Source: Ilumatobacter fluminis
Lineage (GTDB): Bacteria; Actinomycetota; Acidimicrobiia; Acidimicrobiales; Ilumatobacteraceae
Reading direction: 5' to 3'
Assembly (NCBI RefSeq): GCF_004364865.1
Contig: NZ_SOAU01000001.1
Location: 1,922,001-1,986,000 of the forward strand
DNA length: 64,000 nt
Shown: piece by piece, positions 52,242-61,004 of the stretch
How positions within the stretch are numbered: the first letter of the stretch is position 1
Layout of the letters: the number at the start of each line of letters is the position of its first letter
Position numbers and translations under genes: made by a program
Notes under the pieces: model-generated
Seen by the model: only the letters and a program-made list of their open reading frames with translations
Database searches by the model: none
What the model was told of the DNA's origin: nothing

Positions 52242-52910
52242 GTGAGCACCTTCTCCGTCGACTCGGTGCGGGCGGCCCTCGACGAGCTGCACGCACGGAT
52301 CGAACGCGCCGGTGGCACCGACGTCGAGATCGTCGCGGTGACCAAGACGTTCGGCCCCGAGGCGATCGAGGCGGCGCTCGCCGCCGGCTGCCGGTCGATC
52401 GGGGAGAACTACGCCCAGGAACTGCTCGACAAGCGCGAGGTGGCCGCGTCCGCCGAGGTGCACTTCATCGGCCAGTTGCAGAGCAACAAGGTGCGCCAAC
52501 TCGCCGGCGTCGTCGACGTCTACGAGACCGTCGACCGGGCCAAGCTCGCCCGCGAGATCGCCAAGCGCGCGCCCGGTGCCCGGATCCTGATCCAGGTCGA
52601 CACCACGGGCGAGCCCGGCAAGGGTGGCGTCCCGCTGGCCGACCTCGATCCGCTCGTCGATCACGTGCGTGATCTCGACCTCGATCTCATCGGTCTGATG
52701 ACTGTCGGGCCGACCGAGGGTGGGCCTGCTGCCGCGGCGCCCGGCTTCCGGCAGGTTCGTGCGGCCGTCGACCGTCTCGGACTCTCGGTGTGCTCGATGG
52801 GCATGACCGCCGACCTCGAGGTCGCAGTCGCCGAGGGCAGCACCCAGGTCCGTGTCGGCACCGCATTGTTCGGGCAGCGTGTCCGCACCCGGAGTGACCA
52901 GGAGCGATAG
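52242..52910 (+). CDS. PLP homeostasis protein YggS/YlmE
   Basis: This 222-residue single-domain TIM-barrel protein has PLP bound at Lys35 in EIVAVTKTFGPEA. IGENYAQELLDK, HFIGQLQSNKVR, GLMTVGP and LSVCSMGMTADLEVAVAEGSTQVRVGTALFG are all family signatures. It controls cellular PLP levels and is not itself a known metabolic enzyme. GTG start 29 bases after ftsZ. In many actinobacteria a laccase-domain gene (ylmD) sits between ftsZ and this gene; it is missing here. Confidence 0.93.
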   Translation: MSTFSVDSVRAALDELHARIERAGGTDVEIVAVTKTFGPEAIEAALAAGCRSIGENYAQELLDKREVAASAEVHFIGQLQSNKVRQLAGVVDVYETVDRAKLAREIAKRAPGARILIQVDTTGEPGKGGVPLADLDPLVDHVRDLDLDLIGLMTVGPTEGGPAAAAPGFRQVRAAVDRLGLSVCSMGMTADLEVAVAEGSTQVRVGTALFGQRVRTRSDQER

Positions 52911-52932
52911 GCTCTCGGGCCGAGGAGGAAGC

Positions 52933-53481
52933 ATGTCTTTCTGGAAGCGTTCGATGGACTATCTGGGACTCGGACCCGATGATGCGTACGACGACTACGA
53001 CATCGAGGACGACTACGAGCCGGCACCCAACCGTCGACGCGCGCCCGAGCCCGAGCCGCGCCAGCGACCGCCGCGCGAAGACACCGGGTCCGAGGGTGTC
53101 GTCCGCACGCTGCCCAGCCGACCCACGTTCCCGTCGCGAGACTTCGATCCGTCCCAAGCCCGTCGTGCTCCCGAGCGAGCCGACGATTCCGGCGTCCAGC
53201 CCCGACCGCAGCGCACCACTTCCGGAGGCAACGTGGAACCCACGACCGTTCGACCCCGCCGGTTCGATCAGGCACAGGAGGTCGCCGACAAGTTCAAGGA
53301 CGGCCAGCCGGTCATCATGAACCTCGAAGGCTCCGATCGCGAGGTCGCCCGACGACTGATCGACTTCGCGAGCGGGCTCTGCTACGGGCTCGACGGTTCG
53401 ATGGAGAAGGTCGCCAACGGGGTGTACCTCCTCAAGCCTGCGGCATCCCGCGGCGGGCGCTACGACGAGTACGACGACTGA
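52933..53481 (+). CDS. sepF: Cell division protein SepF
   Basis: This 182-residue protein begins with a short amphipathic membrane-binding helix (MSFWKRSMDYLGLGP). A charged, disordered linker of about 90 residues follows (Pro/Arg/Asp-rich), then the SepF core: FDQAQEVADKFKDGQPVIMNLEGSDREVARRLIDFASGLCYGLDGSMEKVANGVYLLKP-type sequence. SepF tethers FtsZ filaments to the membrane in actinobacteria, which lack FtsA. The ATG at 52933 is preceded by GAGGAGGA. Its stop overlaps the divIVA ATG (TGATG); the yggT gene that often lies between them is absent. Confidence 0.95.
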   Translation: MSFWKRSMDYLGLGPDDAYDDYDIEDDYEPAPNRRRAPEPEPRQRPPREDTGSEGVVRTLPSRPTFPSRDFDPSQARRAPERADDSGVQPRPQRTTSGGNVEPTTVRPRRFDQAQEVADKFKDGQPVIMNLEGSDREVARRLIDFASGLCYGLDGSMEKVANGVYLLKPAASRGGRYDEYDD

Positions 53482-54395
53482 TGAGCATGGAACTGACGCC
53501 CAGCCAGATCAGCGGTGCGACGTTCCGCACCGTCCGCAAGGGATACGACCCCGCCGAGGTCGACGCCTTGCTCAACGACGCAGCAGCCGCCCTCGAGCAG
53601 GCCCAACAGCAGGCCACGGCAATGGAAGCCCGCGCCCGTGCCGCCGTCGCCCGACTCCAGGAACAGCAGCAGGCGGCGTCGCCCGCCGCCGACCCGGCAC
53701 CGGTCGCCGCGGCACCCGAACCCGACGCACCCCGCACACCGGTGCAGATGGGCGCCGACGAGGCCGAGACGATCTCGCGCACCCTGCTGCTCGCCCAGCG
53801 CACCGCCGACACCACGATCGCCGAAGCCGAGACCGAGGCCGACCGGATCCGCACCGCCGCTCGCACCGAAGCCGACGCCACACTCGACTCGACCCGCGAG
53901 ATGTCGTCGCAGCTCATGGAAGAGGCTCGCACCGAGGCGCGCAAGGCCAGCGAGGCCGAGCGGGTCGCCGCGGCCAACGAGGTCGAGTCGCTCAAGGCCC
54001 GCCGTGAGTTCCTGCTCGGCGACGTCGATCAGCTCGAAGGGTTCCTCATCGACCAGCGCGAACGCCTCCGTGGCGCCGCGCGTCAGATCGAGGCGTTGTG
54101 CGACCGAGTCCCGTCCGGACTCGGCCAGGTCGCACCGCCGATCGTGTCGGCCTCGAACGACGAGCCGGGCGACGAGACCGGCGAGTTGTTCCTGCCGCCC
54201 GAGGCGCGGATGCCCTTCGCCGGGCCCGACGAGCTGGCCGACGCATTGGGCGACACCGAGCTCGCCGACACGAGCGCCTCGAACGGCGACGTCGACACCG
54301 GCGAACTCGACGTGACGCAGGCCATCGAATCGGTCGATGCACCCGACCTCCCGGTCCGCGGCCAGTCCGACGGCGAAACGCCCTCGTCCAACTGA
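53481..54395 (+). CDS. DivIVA domain protein
   Basis: This 304-residue protein has the DivIVA lipid-binding N-terminus ELTPSQISGATFRTVRKGYDPAEVDALL, followed by helices interrupted by an Ala/Pro linker (residues about 65-90). A long coiled coil then runs from about 95 to 210 (SRTLLLAQRTADTTIAEAET onward), with an acidic disordered C-terminus. In actinobacteria DivIVA (Wag31) marks the poles and directs tip growth. The placement after sepF is the usual one. The interrupted coiled coil is longer than in minimal DivIVA. Starts at 53481 or 53487. Confidence 0.9.
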   Translation: MSMELTPSQISGATFRTVRKGYDPAEVDALLNDAAAALEQAQQQATAMEARARAAVARLQEQQQAASPAADPAPVAAAPEPDAPRTPVQMGADEAETISRTLLLAQRTADTTIAEAETEADRIRTAARTEADATLDSTREMSSQLMEEARTEARKASEAERVAAANEVESLKARREFLLGDVDQLEGFLIDQRERLRGAARQIEALCDRVPSGLGQVAPPIVSASNDEPGDETGELFLPPEARMPFAGPDELADALGDTELADTSASNGDVDTGELDVTQAIESVDAPDLPVRGQSDGETPSSN

Positions 54396-54414
54396 CCCTC
54401 CGGTCCGTTAACCT

Positions 54415-54631
54415 GGACCGTCAACGGCAACGACGAGGCCATCACCTCCGAGCCTCCGGAAGAACGGCGTCGCACCCCACCGGTGCGTCGCTCACTAGAA
54501 CCGGACGGGACCAGCCCGTCAACGCTGGCGCAGCCGAGTGGCCGCCCTCTGCGGAGAGCGGCAAGCAGGGTGGTACCGCGGGCACGTCCCGTCCCTGGTG
54601 ATACGACGACACACGTCCGCCAGGAGCCCCC
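54415..54631 (+). promoter_or_regulatory. T-box leader (isoleucine) of ileS
   Basis: The conserved T-box AGGGTGGTACCGCGG is at 54567-54581; TGGT (54571-54574) would pair with the uncharged 3' end of tRNA, its last U facing A73. Upstream, GAGGC/GCCTC (54435-54439 and 54452-54456) closes a short stem I loop holding ATC (54441-54443) followed by A, the expected isoleucine specifier. Further hairpins include GACGGG/CCCGTC near 54504-54520. No terminator T-run is present. CCTGG (54594-54598) can pair with CCAGG (54620-54624), covering part of the AGGAG ribosome site, so control is probably at translation, as in other actinobacterial ileS T-boxes. Confidence 0.92.
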
Positions 54632-57600
54632 GTGAACACCACCCGCCGATACCCGACCGTTCCGTCGCAGCCGAAGCTGCCGGCGATCGAGCGCGACGTC
54701 CTCGACCGTTGGGAGCGTGACCAGACGTTCCAGGCGTCGATCGACGCCCGCGACGCCGGCACCGACGGCGACAACGAGTACGTGTTCTACGACGGCCCGC
54801 CGTTCGCGAACGGTTTACCGCACTACGGCCACCTGCTGACCGGTTACGTCAAAGACGCCGTTCCGCGCTACCAGACGATGCGCGGCCGCAAGGTCGAGCG
54901 TCGCTTCGGCTGGGACTGCCACGGCCTGCCGGCCGAGGTCCAGGTCGAGAAGGAACTCGGCATCTCCGGCCACCCGGAGATCCTGCAGTACGGCGTGGGT
55001 GCCTTCAACGACGCCTGTCGTACCTCGGTGCTCCAGTTCACCGACGAGTGGCGCGATTACGTGACCCGTCAGGCTCGCTGGGTCGACTTCGACAACGACT
55101 ATAAGACCCTCGACACCGACTACATGGAGTCGGTCATGTGGGCCCTCAAGACGCTGTGGGACAAGGGCCTGATGTACGAGGGCTTCCGTGTGCTCTGGTA
55201 CTGCTGGCACTGCGAGACGCCGCTGTCGAACACCGAGACCAAGATGGACGACACGTACCGTCCCCGCCAGGATCCGGCCGTCACCGTGTCGTTGAAGCTC
55301 GACGCGTCCGGCACCGACCTCGACGGCGTGAACATGCTGGTGTGGACGACGACGCCCTGGACGCTGCCGTCGAACCTGGCCGCTGCCGTGCACTCCGACG
55401 TCGAGTACGTCGTCGTCGAGTCGGACGAGCACCCGGGCGAACGCTTCCTGCTCGCGGAGGCACGCGTCGCCGCCTACGCACGCGAGCTGGGGGAGGAGCC
55501 GACGGTCGTGTCGCGCCACAGCGGCGCCGACCTCGTCGGCGTTCGGTATCACCCGCCGTTCGACTTTTTCGTCGGGCGCGACAACGCCCACCAGGTGCTG
55601 ACGGCCGACTACGTCACGACCGACGACGGCACCGGTGTCGTGCACATCGCTCCCGCCTTCGGTGAGGACGACAAGCTCGTCACCGACGCGGCCGGCATCG
55701 AGGTCGTCAATCCCGTCGACCAGGGCGGCAAATTCACCGCCGACGTCCCGACCTACGAGGGCGTGCACGTCTTCGAGGCGAACAAGACGATCATCGCCGA
55801 CCTCAAGGCCGCCGATCTGCTGCTGCGTCACGAGACGTACGACCACCCCTACCCGCATTGTTGGCGCTGCGACAGCCCGCTGATCCAGCGCGCCGTGTCG
55901 TCGTGGTTCATCGAGGTGACCAAGTTCAAGGACCGGATGGTCGAGCTGAACCAGCAGATCACCTGGGTGCCCGAGCACATCAAGGACGGCCAGTTCGGCA
56001 AGTGGCTCGAGAACGCCCGCGACTGGAACATCTCCCGCAACCGGTTCTGGGGCTCGCCGATCCCGGTCTGGAAGAGCGACGATCCCGAGTACCCGCGCAT
56101 CGATGTCTACGGCTCGATCGCCGAACTCGAGGCCGACTTCGGCGTCGAGGTCACCGATCTGCACCGCCCGACGATCGACGACCTCGTGCGCCCGAACCCC
56201 GACGACCCCAGCGGTCGGTCGATGATGCGTCGCGTCCCGGAGGTGCTCGACTGCTGGTTCGAGTCGGGCTCGATGCCGTTCGCGCAGGTGCACTACCCGT
56301 TCGAGAACGCCGACTGGTTCGAGCATCACTATCCCGGCGACTTCATCGTCGAGTACATCGGCCAGACCCGCGGCTGGTTCTACACCCTGCACGTCCTGGC
56401 GACTGCGTTGTTCGACCGGCCTGCGTTCAGCACGTGCGTCAGCCACGGCATCGTGCTCGGCGACGACGGCCGCAAGATGTCGAAGTCGCTCAAGAACTAT
56501 CCCGACCCGAACGAGATGTTCGACGTCTACGGCGCCGACGCGATGCGCTGGTACCTGCTGTCGTCGCCGATCCTGCGCGGCGCCGACTTCTCGGTGACCG
56601 AGGAGGGCATGCGCGACACGGTGCGCCACGTCGTGCTGCCGTTCTGGAACGCCTACTACTTCCTCACCCTCTACGCGAATGCCGGGGGCGTGGTCGGCTC
56701 GTTCCGAACCGACCAGACCGACGTGCTCGACCGTTACCTGCTCGGGGAGCTGCGCGAGCTCGTCGACGGTTCGACCGAGCGGATGGAGCGCTACGACCTG
56801 TTCGGCGCCTGCGAGCAGGTGCTGACGTTCCTCGACACCCTCACGAACTGGTACATCCGCCGCAGCCGCGACCGGTTCTGGGCCGGTGACCAGGACGCCG
56901 TCGACACCTTGCACACGGCGCTCGTGACGCTGTGCCAGGTCGCTGCGCCACTGCTCCCGATGGTGACCGAGCACGTGTACGAGGGCCTCACCGGCGGTGA
57001 GCAGAGCGTGCACCTGACCGACTGGCCGTCGGCCGACGTGTTCCCGCACGATGCTGACCTGCACGCCGGCATGGCCCAGGTGCGCGACGCCTGCTCGACG
57101 CTGCTCTCGCTCCGCAAGGCCGAAGGGTTGCGCGTCCGTCTTCCGCTCGCGAAGGCCGTGGTGGCCACGCCCGACGCGGCGCTGGTGCAGCCGCACCTCG
57201 CGATCTTGCGCGACGAGCTGAACGTGAAGGACGTCGAGTTGACGACCGACGTCGACGCCTATGGCTCGAAGGAACTCGTGCTCAACCCGAAGGCGCTCGG
57301 CCCCCGGTTGGGCGGCCAGACCCAGCAGGTGATCAAGGCGCACAAGGCCGGCGACTGGTCGATCGACGGTGACGTCGCAATCGTCGGCGGGATCGAGCTG
57401 CAGCCGGGCGAGTTCGACTTCCGTCTGGTCTCGTCCGGCGACGGCGCCGTCACGACGCTGAAGTCGACCGACGGACTCGTCGTTCTCGACACCGAGGTCA
57501 CCCCTGAACTCGAACGCGAGGGCGTCGCTCGCGACCTGGTGCGCAAGATCCAGCAGGCCCGCCGCGACGCCGACCTCGACGTCAGCGACCGCATCGTGCT

Positions 57601-57736
57601 GACCCTCGTCGGCCCGGCCGACGAGATCGAGGCGTTCGAGACCCACCGCGACCTCGTGACCAAGGAGACGCTCACGGTCGACGCGACCGCGTCGGTCGGT
57701 GAACCGTCGATCACGGTGGTCCGTTCGGAGGGCTGA
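54632..57736 (+). CDS. ileS: Isoleucyl-tRNA synthetase
   Basis: This 1034-residue class I synthetase has the HIGH motif as HYGH (64-67) in [18 protein letters not shown] and KMSKS at 615-619 in [32 protein letters not shown], the CP1 editing domain with [16 protein letters not shown], and [11 protein letters not shown] are all present. Its length and sequence place it with the eukaryote-like (type 2) IleRS usual in actinobacteria, a group often less sensitive to mupirocin. The GTG at 54632 has AGGAG six bases upstream, inside the T-box sequestering helix. Its stop overlaps the DUF167 gene by one base. Confidence 0.97.
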   Translation: MNTTRRYPTVPSQPKLPAIERDVLDRWERDQTFQASIDARDAGTDGDNEYVFYDGPPFANGLPHYGHLLTGYVKDAVPRYQTMRGRKVERRFGWDCHGLPAEVQVEKELGISGHPEILQYGVGAFNDACRTSVLQFTDEWRDYVTRQARWVDFDNDYKTLDTDYMESVMWALKTLWDKGLMYEGFRVLWYCWHCETPLSNTETKMDDTYRPRQDPAVTVSLKLDASGTDLDGVNMLVWTTTPWTLPSNLAAAVHSDVEYVVVESDEHPGERFLLAEARVAAYARELGEEPTVVSRHSGADLVGVRYHPPFDFFVGRDNAHQVLTADYVTTDDGTGVVHIAPAFGEDDKLVTDAAGIEVVNPVDQGGKFTADVPTYEGVHVFEANKTIIADLKAADLLLRHETYDHPYPHCWRCDSPLIQRAVSSWFIEVTKFKDRMVELNQQITWVPEHIKDGQFGKWLENARDWNISRNRFWGSPIPVWKSDDPEYPRIDVYGSIAELEADFGVEVTDLHRPTIDDLVRPNPDDPSGRSMMRRVPEVLDCWFESGSMPFAQVHYPFENADWFEHHYPGDFIVEYIGQTRGWFYTLHVLATALFDRPAFSTCVSHGIVLGDDGRKMSKSLKNYPDPNEMFDVYGADAMRWYLLSSPILRGADFSVTEEGMRDTVRHVVLPFWNAYYFLTLYANAGGVVGSFRTDQTDVLDRYLLGELRELVDGSTERMERYDLFGACEQVLTFLDTLTNWYIRRSRDRFWAGDQDAVDTLHTALVTLCQVAAPLLPMVTEHVYEGLTGGEQSVHLTDWPSADVFPHDADLHAGMAQVRDACSTLLSLRKAEGLRVRLPLAKAVVATPDAALVQPHLAILRDELNVKDVELTTDVDAYGSKELVLNPKALGPRLGGQTQQVIKAHKAGDWSIDGDVAIVGGIELQPGEFDFRLVSSGDGAVTTLKSTDGLVVLDTEVTPELEREGVARDLVRKIQQARRDADLDVSDRIVLTLVGPADEIEAFETHRDLVTKETLTVDATASVGEPSITVVRSEG

Positions 57737-58011
57737 TGGCCCGCCTCGTCGTCCGTGTCCGGCCCGGAGCCCGCCGCAGCGGGTTCACGGGCTGGTACGG
57801 CGACCACCCGAAGCTCGCCGTGGCCGCACCGCCGGTCGACGGTGCCGCCAACGACGAGTGCGTCCGGGTGATCGCGACGACGTTCGGGGTACGCCCGCGC
57901 GACGTCCGCCTCGTGATCGGTGCGGCGTCGCGGACGAAGCACTTCGAGATCGACGGTGTGGACGACGCCGAGGTGGCGGACGCGCTCGACCGTCTGATCG
58001 GCGCAGGATGA
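57736..58011 (+). CDS. DUF167 (YggU) family protein
   Basis: This 91-residue protein contains the YggU pattern: LVVRVRPGARRSGFTGWYGD, then LAVAAPPVDGAANDECVRVIA with the conserved PPVDGAAN, and VIGAASRTKHFEIDG with the GxxSRxK. These small alpha/beta proteins are widespread, and their function is not defined. The ATG overlaps the ileS stop (TGATG). The next gene starts 60 bases later. Confidence 0.92.
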   Translation: MARLVVRVRPGARRSGFTGWYGDHPKLAVAAPPVDGAANDECVRVIATTFGVRPRDVRLVIGAASRTKHFEIDGVDDAEVADALDRLIGAG

Positions 58012-58071
58012 ACGATTTCGGGCTCCGGAGACGGTAGAGTCCGGCGTCCAGAATCCCCGGAGGTGAGCCGG

Positions 58072-58950
58072 ATGGCTGCGAAGAAGAAGCCCGCCACGAA
58101 GGCGGCGGCGAAGAAGAAGGCTCCGGCCAAGAAGGCCGCCGCCACGAAGGCAGCAGCGAAGAAGGCCGCCGCCAAGAAGGCCGCCGCCAAGAAGGCTCCG
58201 GCCAAGAAGGCAGCCGCCAAGAAGCAAGCAGCCTCGAAGAAGGCTCCGGCCAAGAAAGCCGCTCCGGCCAAGAAGAACGCAGCCGCGAAGAAAGCCGCTC
58301 CGGCCAAGAAGAACGCAGCCGCGAAGAAAGCCGCTCCGGCCAAGAAGGCTCGCGCCACGAAGGCGACGTCCACGTCCACGAAGGCGTCGGCTCCGAAGAA
58401 ATCTCCGGCCACGAAGACCACGGCCGCGACCAAGAAACCGTCGACCTCGAAGAAGTCGACGACGACCACATCCACCCCCAAGACCGACGGCGCCAAGAAG
58501 GCAGCCGAGGAGGCCTCAGCAGTGCAGGATTTGCCGAAGCCCCGCTTCAACAAAGACGGATTCGGATACACGAAGGACTTCGACCTGTCGTTCGTGAAGG
58601 AAATGTACGACTTGCTCCAAGAAGAGCGGGTCTCGCTCACCGGCCAGGTGAAGCGACTCGAAGACGAAGCCCATCAGCTCGTCGAAGAAGCCGAGATGGG
58701 CGATGTCCAGTTCGACGACGAGGGAGGCGAAGGCGACACCATGGTCGTCGAGCGTGAGCGTGATCTCGCCCTCAGCGCCCAGGCTCGCGAGGCGGTCGAG
58801 GAGATCGACGCCGCCATCGAGCGCATCATGCAGGGAACGTACGGCTACTCGACGGTGTCGGGGAAGCCGATCCCACGTGAGCGCCTCGAGGCGATCCCGT
58901 GGTCGAGCGTGCTCGTCGAGGAGAAGGTCGGCGGGATCGGCCGCCGATGA
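58072..58950 (+). CDS. DksA/TraR-like protein with histone-like Lys/Ala tail, zinc cysteines lost
   Basis: This 292-residue protein has two parts. Residues 1 to about 150 are a Lys/Ala/Pro tail (AAKKAPAKKAA-type repeats) like the DNA-binding tails of mycobacterial HupB and eukaryotic H1. Residues about 155-292 form a DksA/TraR-type coiled coil (SFVKEMYDLLQEERVSLTGQ...ERERDLALSAQAREAVEEID) and the expected finger, GTYGYSTVSGKPIPRERLEAIPWSS-type sequence. Where the family has four zinc cysteines, this one has none (Ser, Ser, Leu, Glu). It may bind RNA polymerase and DNA. The ATG at 58072 follows GGAGG by 9 bases; GTG at 58063 is possible. It overlaps lspA by four bases. Confidence 0.85.
   Translation: MAAKKKPATKAAAKKKAPAKKAAATKAAAKKAAAKKAAAKKAPAKKAAAKKQAASKKAPAKKAAPAKKNAAAKKAAPAKKNAAAKKAAPAKKARATKATSTSTKASAPKKSPATKTTAATKKPSTSKKSTTTTSTPKTDGAKKAAEEASAVQDLPKPRFNKDGFGYTKDFDLSFVKEMYDLLQEERVSLTGQVKRLEDEAHQLVEEAEMGDVQFDDEGGEGDTMVVERERDLALSAQAREAVEEIDAAIERIMQGTYGYSTVSGKPIPRERLEAIPWSSVLVEEKVGGIGRR
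58258..58347 (+). repeat. 36-bp in-gene tandem repeat (2.5 units)
   Basis: Two identical 36-base units (58258-58293 and 58294-58329) plus half a unit (58330-58347) encode AAPAKKNAAAKK twice and then AAPAKK. Identity at the DNA level shows recent duplication inside the Lys/Ala tail, so tail length is probably variable between strains. Confidence 0.9.
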
Positions 58951-59504
58951 GCCTCCTGCCCAGCTCCGCGCGGCGCTGGGCTCCGATCGCCCTGGCGGTC
59001 GTCGTCCTCGATCAGCTCACCAAGTGGTGGGCGCTCAACACCCTCGACGACCGCGACATCGATCTGTTCTGGACCCTGCGGTTCAACCTGTCGTTCAACA
59101 ACGGCATGGCGTTCAGCCAGGGCGAAGGGCTCGGTCCCGTGATCGGGGTGCTCGCGCTCGTCGTCATCGTGGCGCTGGTGCTCAGCGTTCGACGTGAGGA
59201 CAATGCGCTCGCCGACGTCGCCGTCGGCCTGATCGTCGGCGGCGCGATCGGCAACGTGATCGATCGGCTGTTCCGCGATCCGGCCTGGATGCGCGGCGCC
59301 GTGGTCGACTTCATCGACTTCCAGTGGTTTCCGATCTTCAACGTCGCCGACATGGGCATCACGATCGGCGGCATCTTGCTGATCGCCGTGTCGTGGTGGT
59401 CGGCCCGACAGGCCGAACAGGCCGAACAGGCCGAACAGGCCGACGGCGTCGCTGGTGACGGTGCCGGTGAGACGAACGACTCGCCGGAGTCGAAGGACGC
59501 ATGA
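58947..59504 (+). CDS. lspA: Prolipoprotein signal peptidase
   Basis: This 185-residue aspartic membrane protease removes lipoprotein signal peptides. It has four hydrophobic segments. VLDQLTKWWAL near residue 20, FNLSFNNGMAFS, GGAIGNVIDRLFR, VVDFIDF (Asp121) and PIFNVADMGITIG (Asp135) are the family blocks; the last two Asp residues form the catalytic dyad. The C-terminus carries a small repeat (QAEQAEQAEQAD) from a 9-base DNA repeat. It overlaps the DksA-like gene and the pseudouridine synthase gene by four bases each. Confidence 0.96.
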   Translation: MSLLPSSARRWAPIALAVVVLDQLTKWWALNTLDDRDIDLFWTLRFNLSFNNGMAFSQGEGLGPVIGVLALVVIVALVLSVRREDNALADVAVGLIVGGAIGNVIDRLFRDPAWMRGAVVDFIDFQWFPIFNVADMGITIGGILLIAVSWWSARQAEQAEQAEQADGVAGDGAGETNDSPESKDA

Positions 59505-60436
59505 TCACCGAGACCGTCCCGTCGGCGCTCGCCGGTGAGCGGGTCGACCGCATCGTCGCATTCGTGCTCGACGTGAGTCGATCGGTCGCCACGTCGGTGA
59601 TCGAGGCCGGTGGCGTGCTCGTCGACGGTGCGCCGGCGACGAGCGGCAAGGTCCGCCTCGAGGAGGGGCAGGTGGTGTCGGTCGATCCGGACGCCGTCGA
59701 GGACGAACAACCGCCGGGTCCCGACCCGACGGTGACGTTCGGGGTGATCCACGTCGACGACGACGTGATCGTGGTCGACAAGCCGGCCGGACTCGTCGTG
59801 CATCCCGGTGCCGGCAACACCGACGGCACCCTCGTCAACGGGTTGCTCGCCCGCTTCCCCGAACTGGCCGGCGTCGGCGGCGACCCGATCCGACCCGGCA
59901 TCGTCCACCGGCTCGACGCCGGGAGCTCCGGCCTGCTGGTCGTCGCTCGCACCGACGCCGCGGCCGAGGGCCTGATCGAACAGTTCGCCGATCACTCGGC
60001 GACGCGCGTCTACCGGGCGCTCGTCTGGGGGCATCCTGACGCGCCGCACGGCATCATCGATGCGCCGATCGGCCGCTCGAAGCGAGATCCGCTCAAGATG
60101 GCAGTCGTCGCCGACGGGCGCTGGGCCCGCACCGAGTACCGAGTGTTGGAGCGATTCGACGGGCCGGCCGAACTGGCACTGCTCGAGTGCGAACTCGAGA
60201 CGGGGCGCACCCATCAGATCCGCGTCCACCTGAGCTCGATCAACCACCCGCTGGTCGGCGATCCGGTCTACGGCCAGCGCCGACCGAAGCTGGGGGTGGA
60301 ACGACCCTTCCTCCACGCTGCACAGCTGGCGTTCGAACACCCCGGCACGGGTGAGTCGGTGCGGTTCGAGAGTCCGCTGGCCGCCGACCTCCAGCAGCGG
60401 CTCGACAGCTTGCGTCCCGTCGTCGACGACGACTGA
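59501..60436 (+). CDS. RluA/RluD family 23S rRNA pseudouridine synthase
   Basis: The 311-residue enzyme has an N-terminal S4 RNA-binding domain (ERVDRIVAFVLDVSRSVATS) and the catalytic domain with IVVDKPAGLVVHPGAGN, PGIVHRLDAGSSGLLVVART (catalytic Asp in HRLD), ELETGRTHQIRVHLSSINHPLVGDPVYG and RPFLHAAQLAF. This is the RluD type, usually found right after lspA. Ser replaces Thr in the HRLDxxTSG motif, a minor change. It ends 23 bases from the convergent Rrf2 gene. Confidence 0.93.
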   Translation: MITETVPSALAGERVDRIVAFVLDVSRSVATSVIEAGGVLVDGAPATSGKVRLEEGQVVSVDPDAVEDEQPPGPDPTVTFGVIHVDDDVIVVDKPAGLVVHPGAGNTDGTLVNGLLARFPELAGVGGDPIRPGIVHRLDAGSSGLLVVARTDAAAEGLIEQFADHSATRVYRALVWGHPDAPHGIIDAPIGRSKRDPLKMAVVADGRWARTEYRVLERFDGPAELALLECELETGRTHQIRVHLSSINHPLVGDPVYGQRRPKLGVERPFLHAAQLAFEHPGTGESVRFESPLAADLQQRLDSLRPVVDDD

Positions 60437-60459
60437 CCCGTCCGGTCGGGCGTGCGACG

Positions 60460-60903
60460 TCAGGCGGGGGCTTGCGGCCAGGGTGCCTCGCCGCGGCTCA
60501 CCGCGGCGATCGAGGCGAGCGTGTAGCCCTCGAGGTGGCGACGCATGACGTCGCCGGCGACGTTCCAGATCGCGAGCAGCACGCACTGCCCCTCGTGATC
60601 GCAGGCGCCGTCCTGGTGTGGTTGGCCGAAGTCGCCGAGGGTGATCGGCCCGTCGACCGCGGACACGATCTCCGACAGCAGGATCTCGTCGGCGTCGCGG
60701 GCCAACACGTAGCCGCCGCCCACGCCGCGCTTCGAGCGAACGAGGCCGGCGCCCTTCAGCGCCAGCAGGATCTGCTCGAGGTACGGCTGGGGGAGGCCGG
60801 TGCGCTCGGCGATGTCGCGCACCGAGGTCGGGCCGGACTCGTCGTGCAGCGCCAAGGACAGCAAGGCACGACAGGCATAGTCCCCTCGGGTCGACACACG
60901 CAC
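60460..60903 (-). CDS. Rrf2 family transcriptional regulator
   Basis: This 147-residue winged-helix regulator begins MRVSTRGDYACRALLSLALH, typical of Rrf2. The recognition helix is RTGLPQPYLEQILLALKGAGLV, followed by the wing SKRGVGGGYVLAR. The sensory region has only two cysteines, GACDHEGQCVL (Cys-x5-Cys), where IscR-like members use three to hold a [2Fe-2S] cluster; a different cluster geometry, another ligand or thiol sensing is possible. GTG start at 60903. It is divergent from the phosphodiesterase gene across about 100 bases. Confidence 0.9.
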   Translation of the reverse strand: MRVSTRGDYACRALLSLALHDESGPTSVRDIAERTGLPQPYLEQILLALKGAGLVRSKRGVGGGYVLARDADEILLSEIVSAVDGPITLGDFGQPHQDGACDHEGQCVLLAIWNVAGDVMRRHLEGYTLASIAAVSRGEAPWPQAPA

Positions 60904-61004
60904 GGCGCACAGGGTAGCGCTCGACCGATCGGCCGACGCGGAGCGGACGATCTCGCGGGGTCCGGTTGGCGAACGAGGGTGCGAGGTGGTGGACTGGTCG
61001 GTGC

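Noticed and set aside
54815-57646. A 943-residue open frame opposite ileS
   Set aside because: Shadow frame of ileS, without domain-like sequence.
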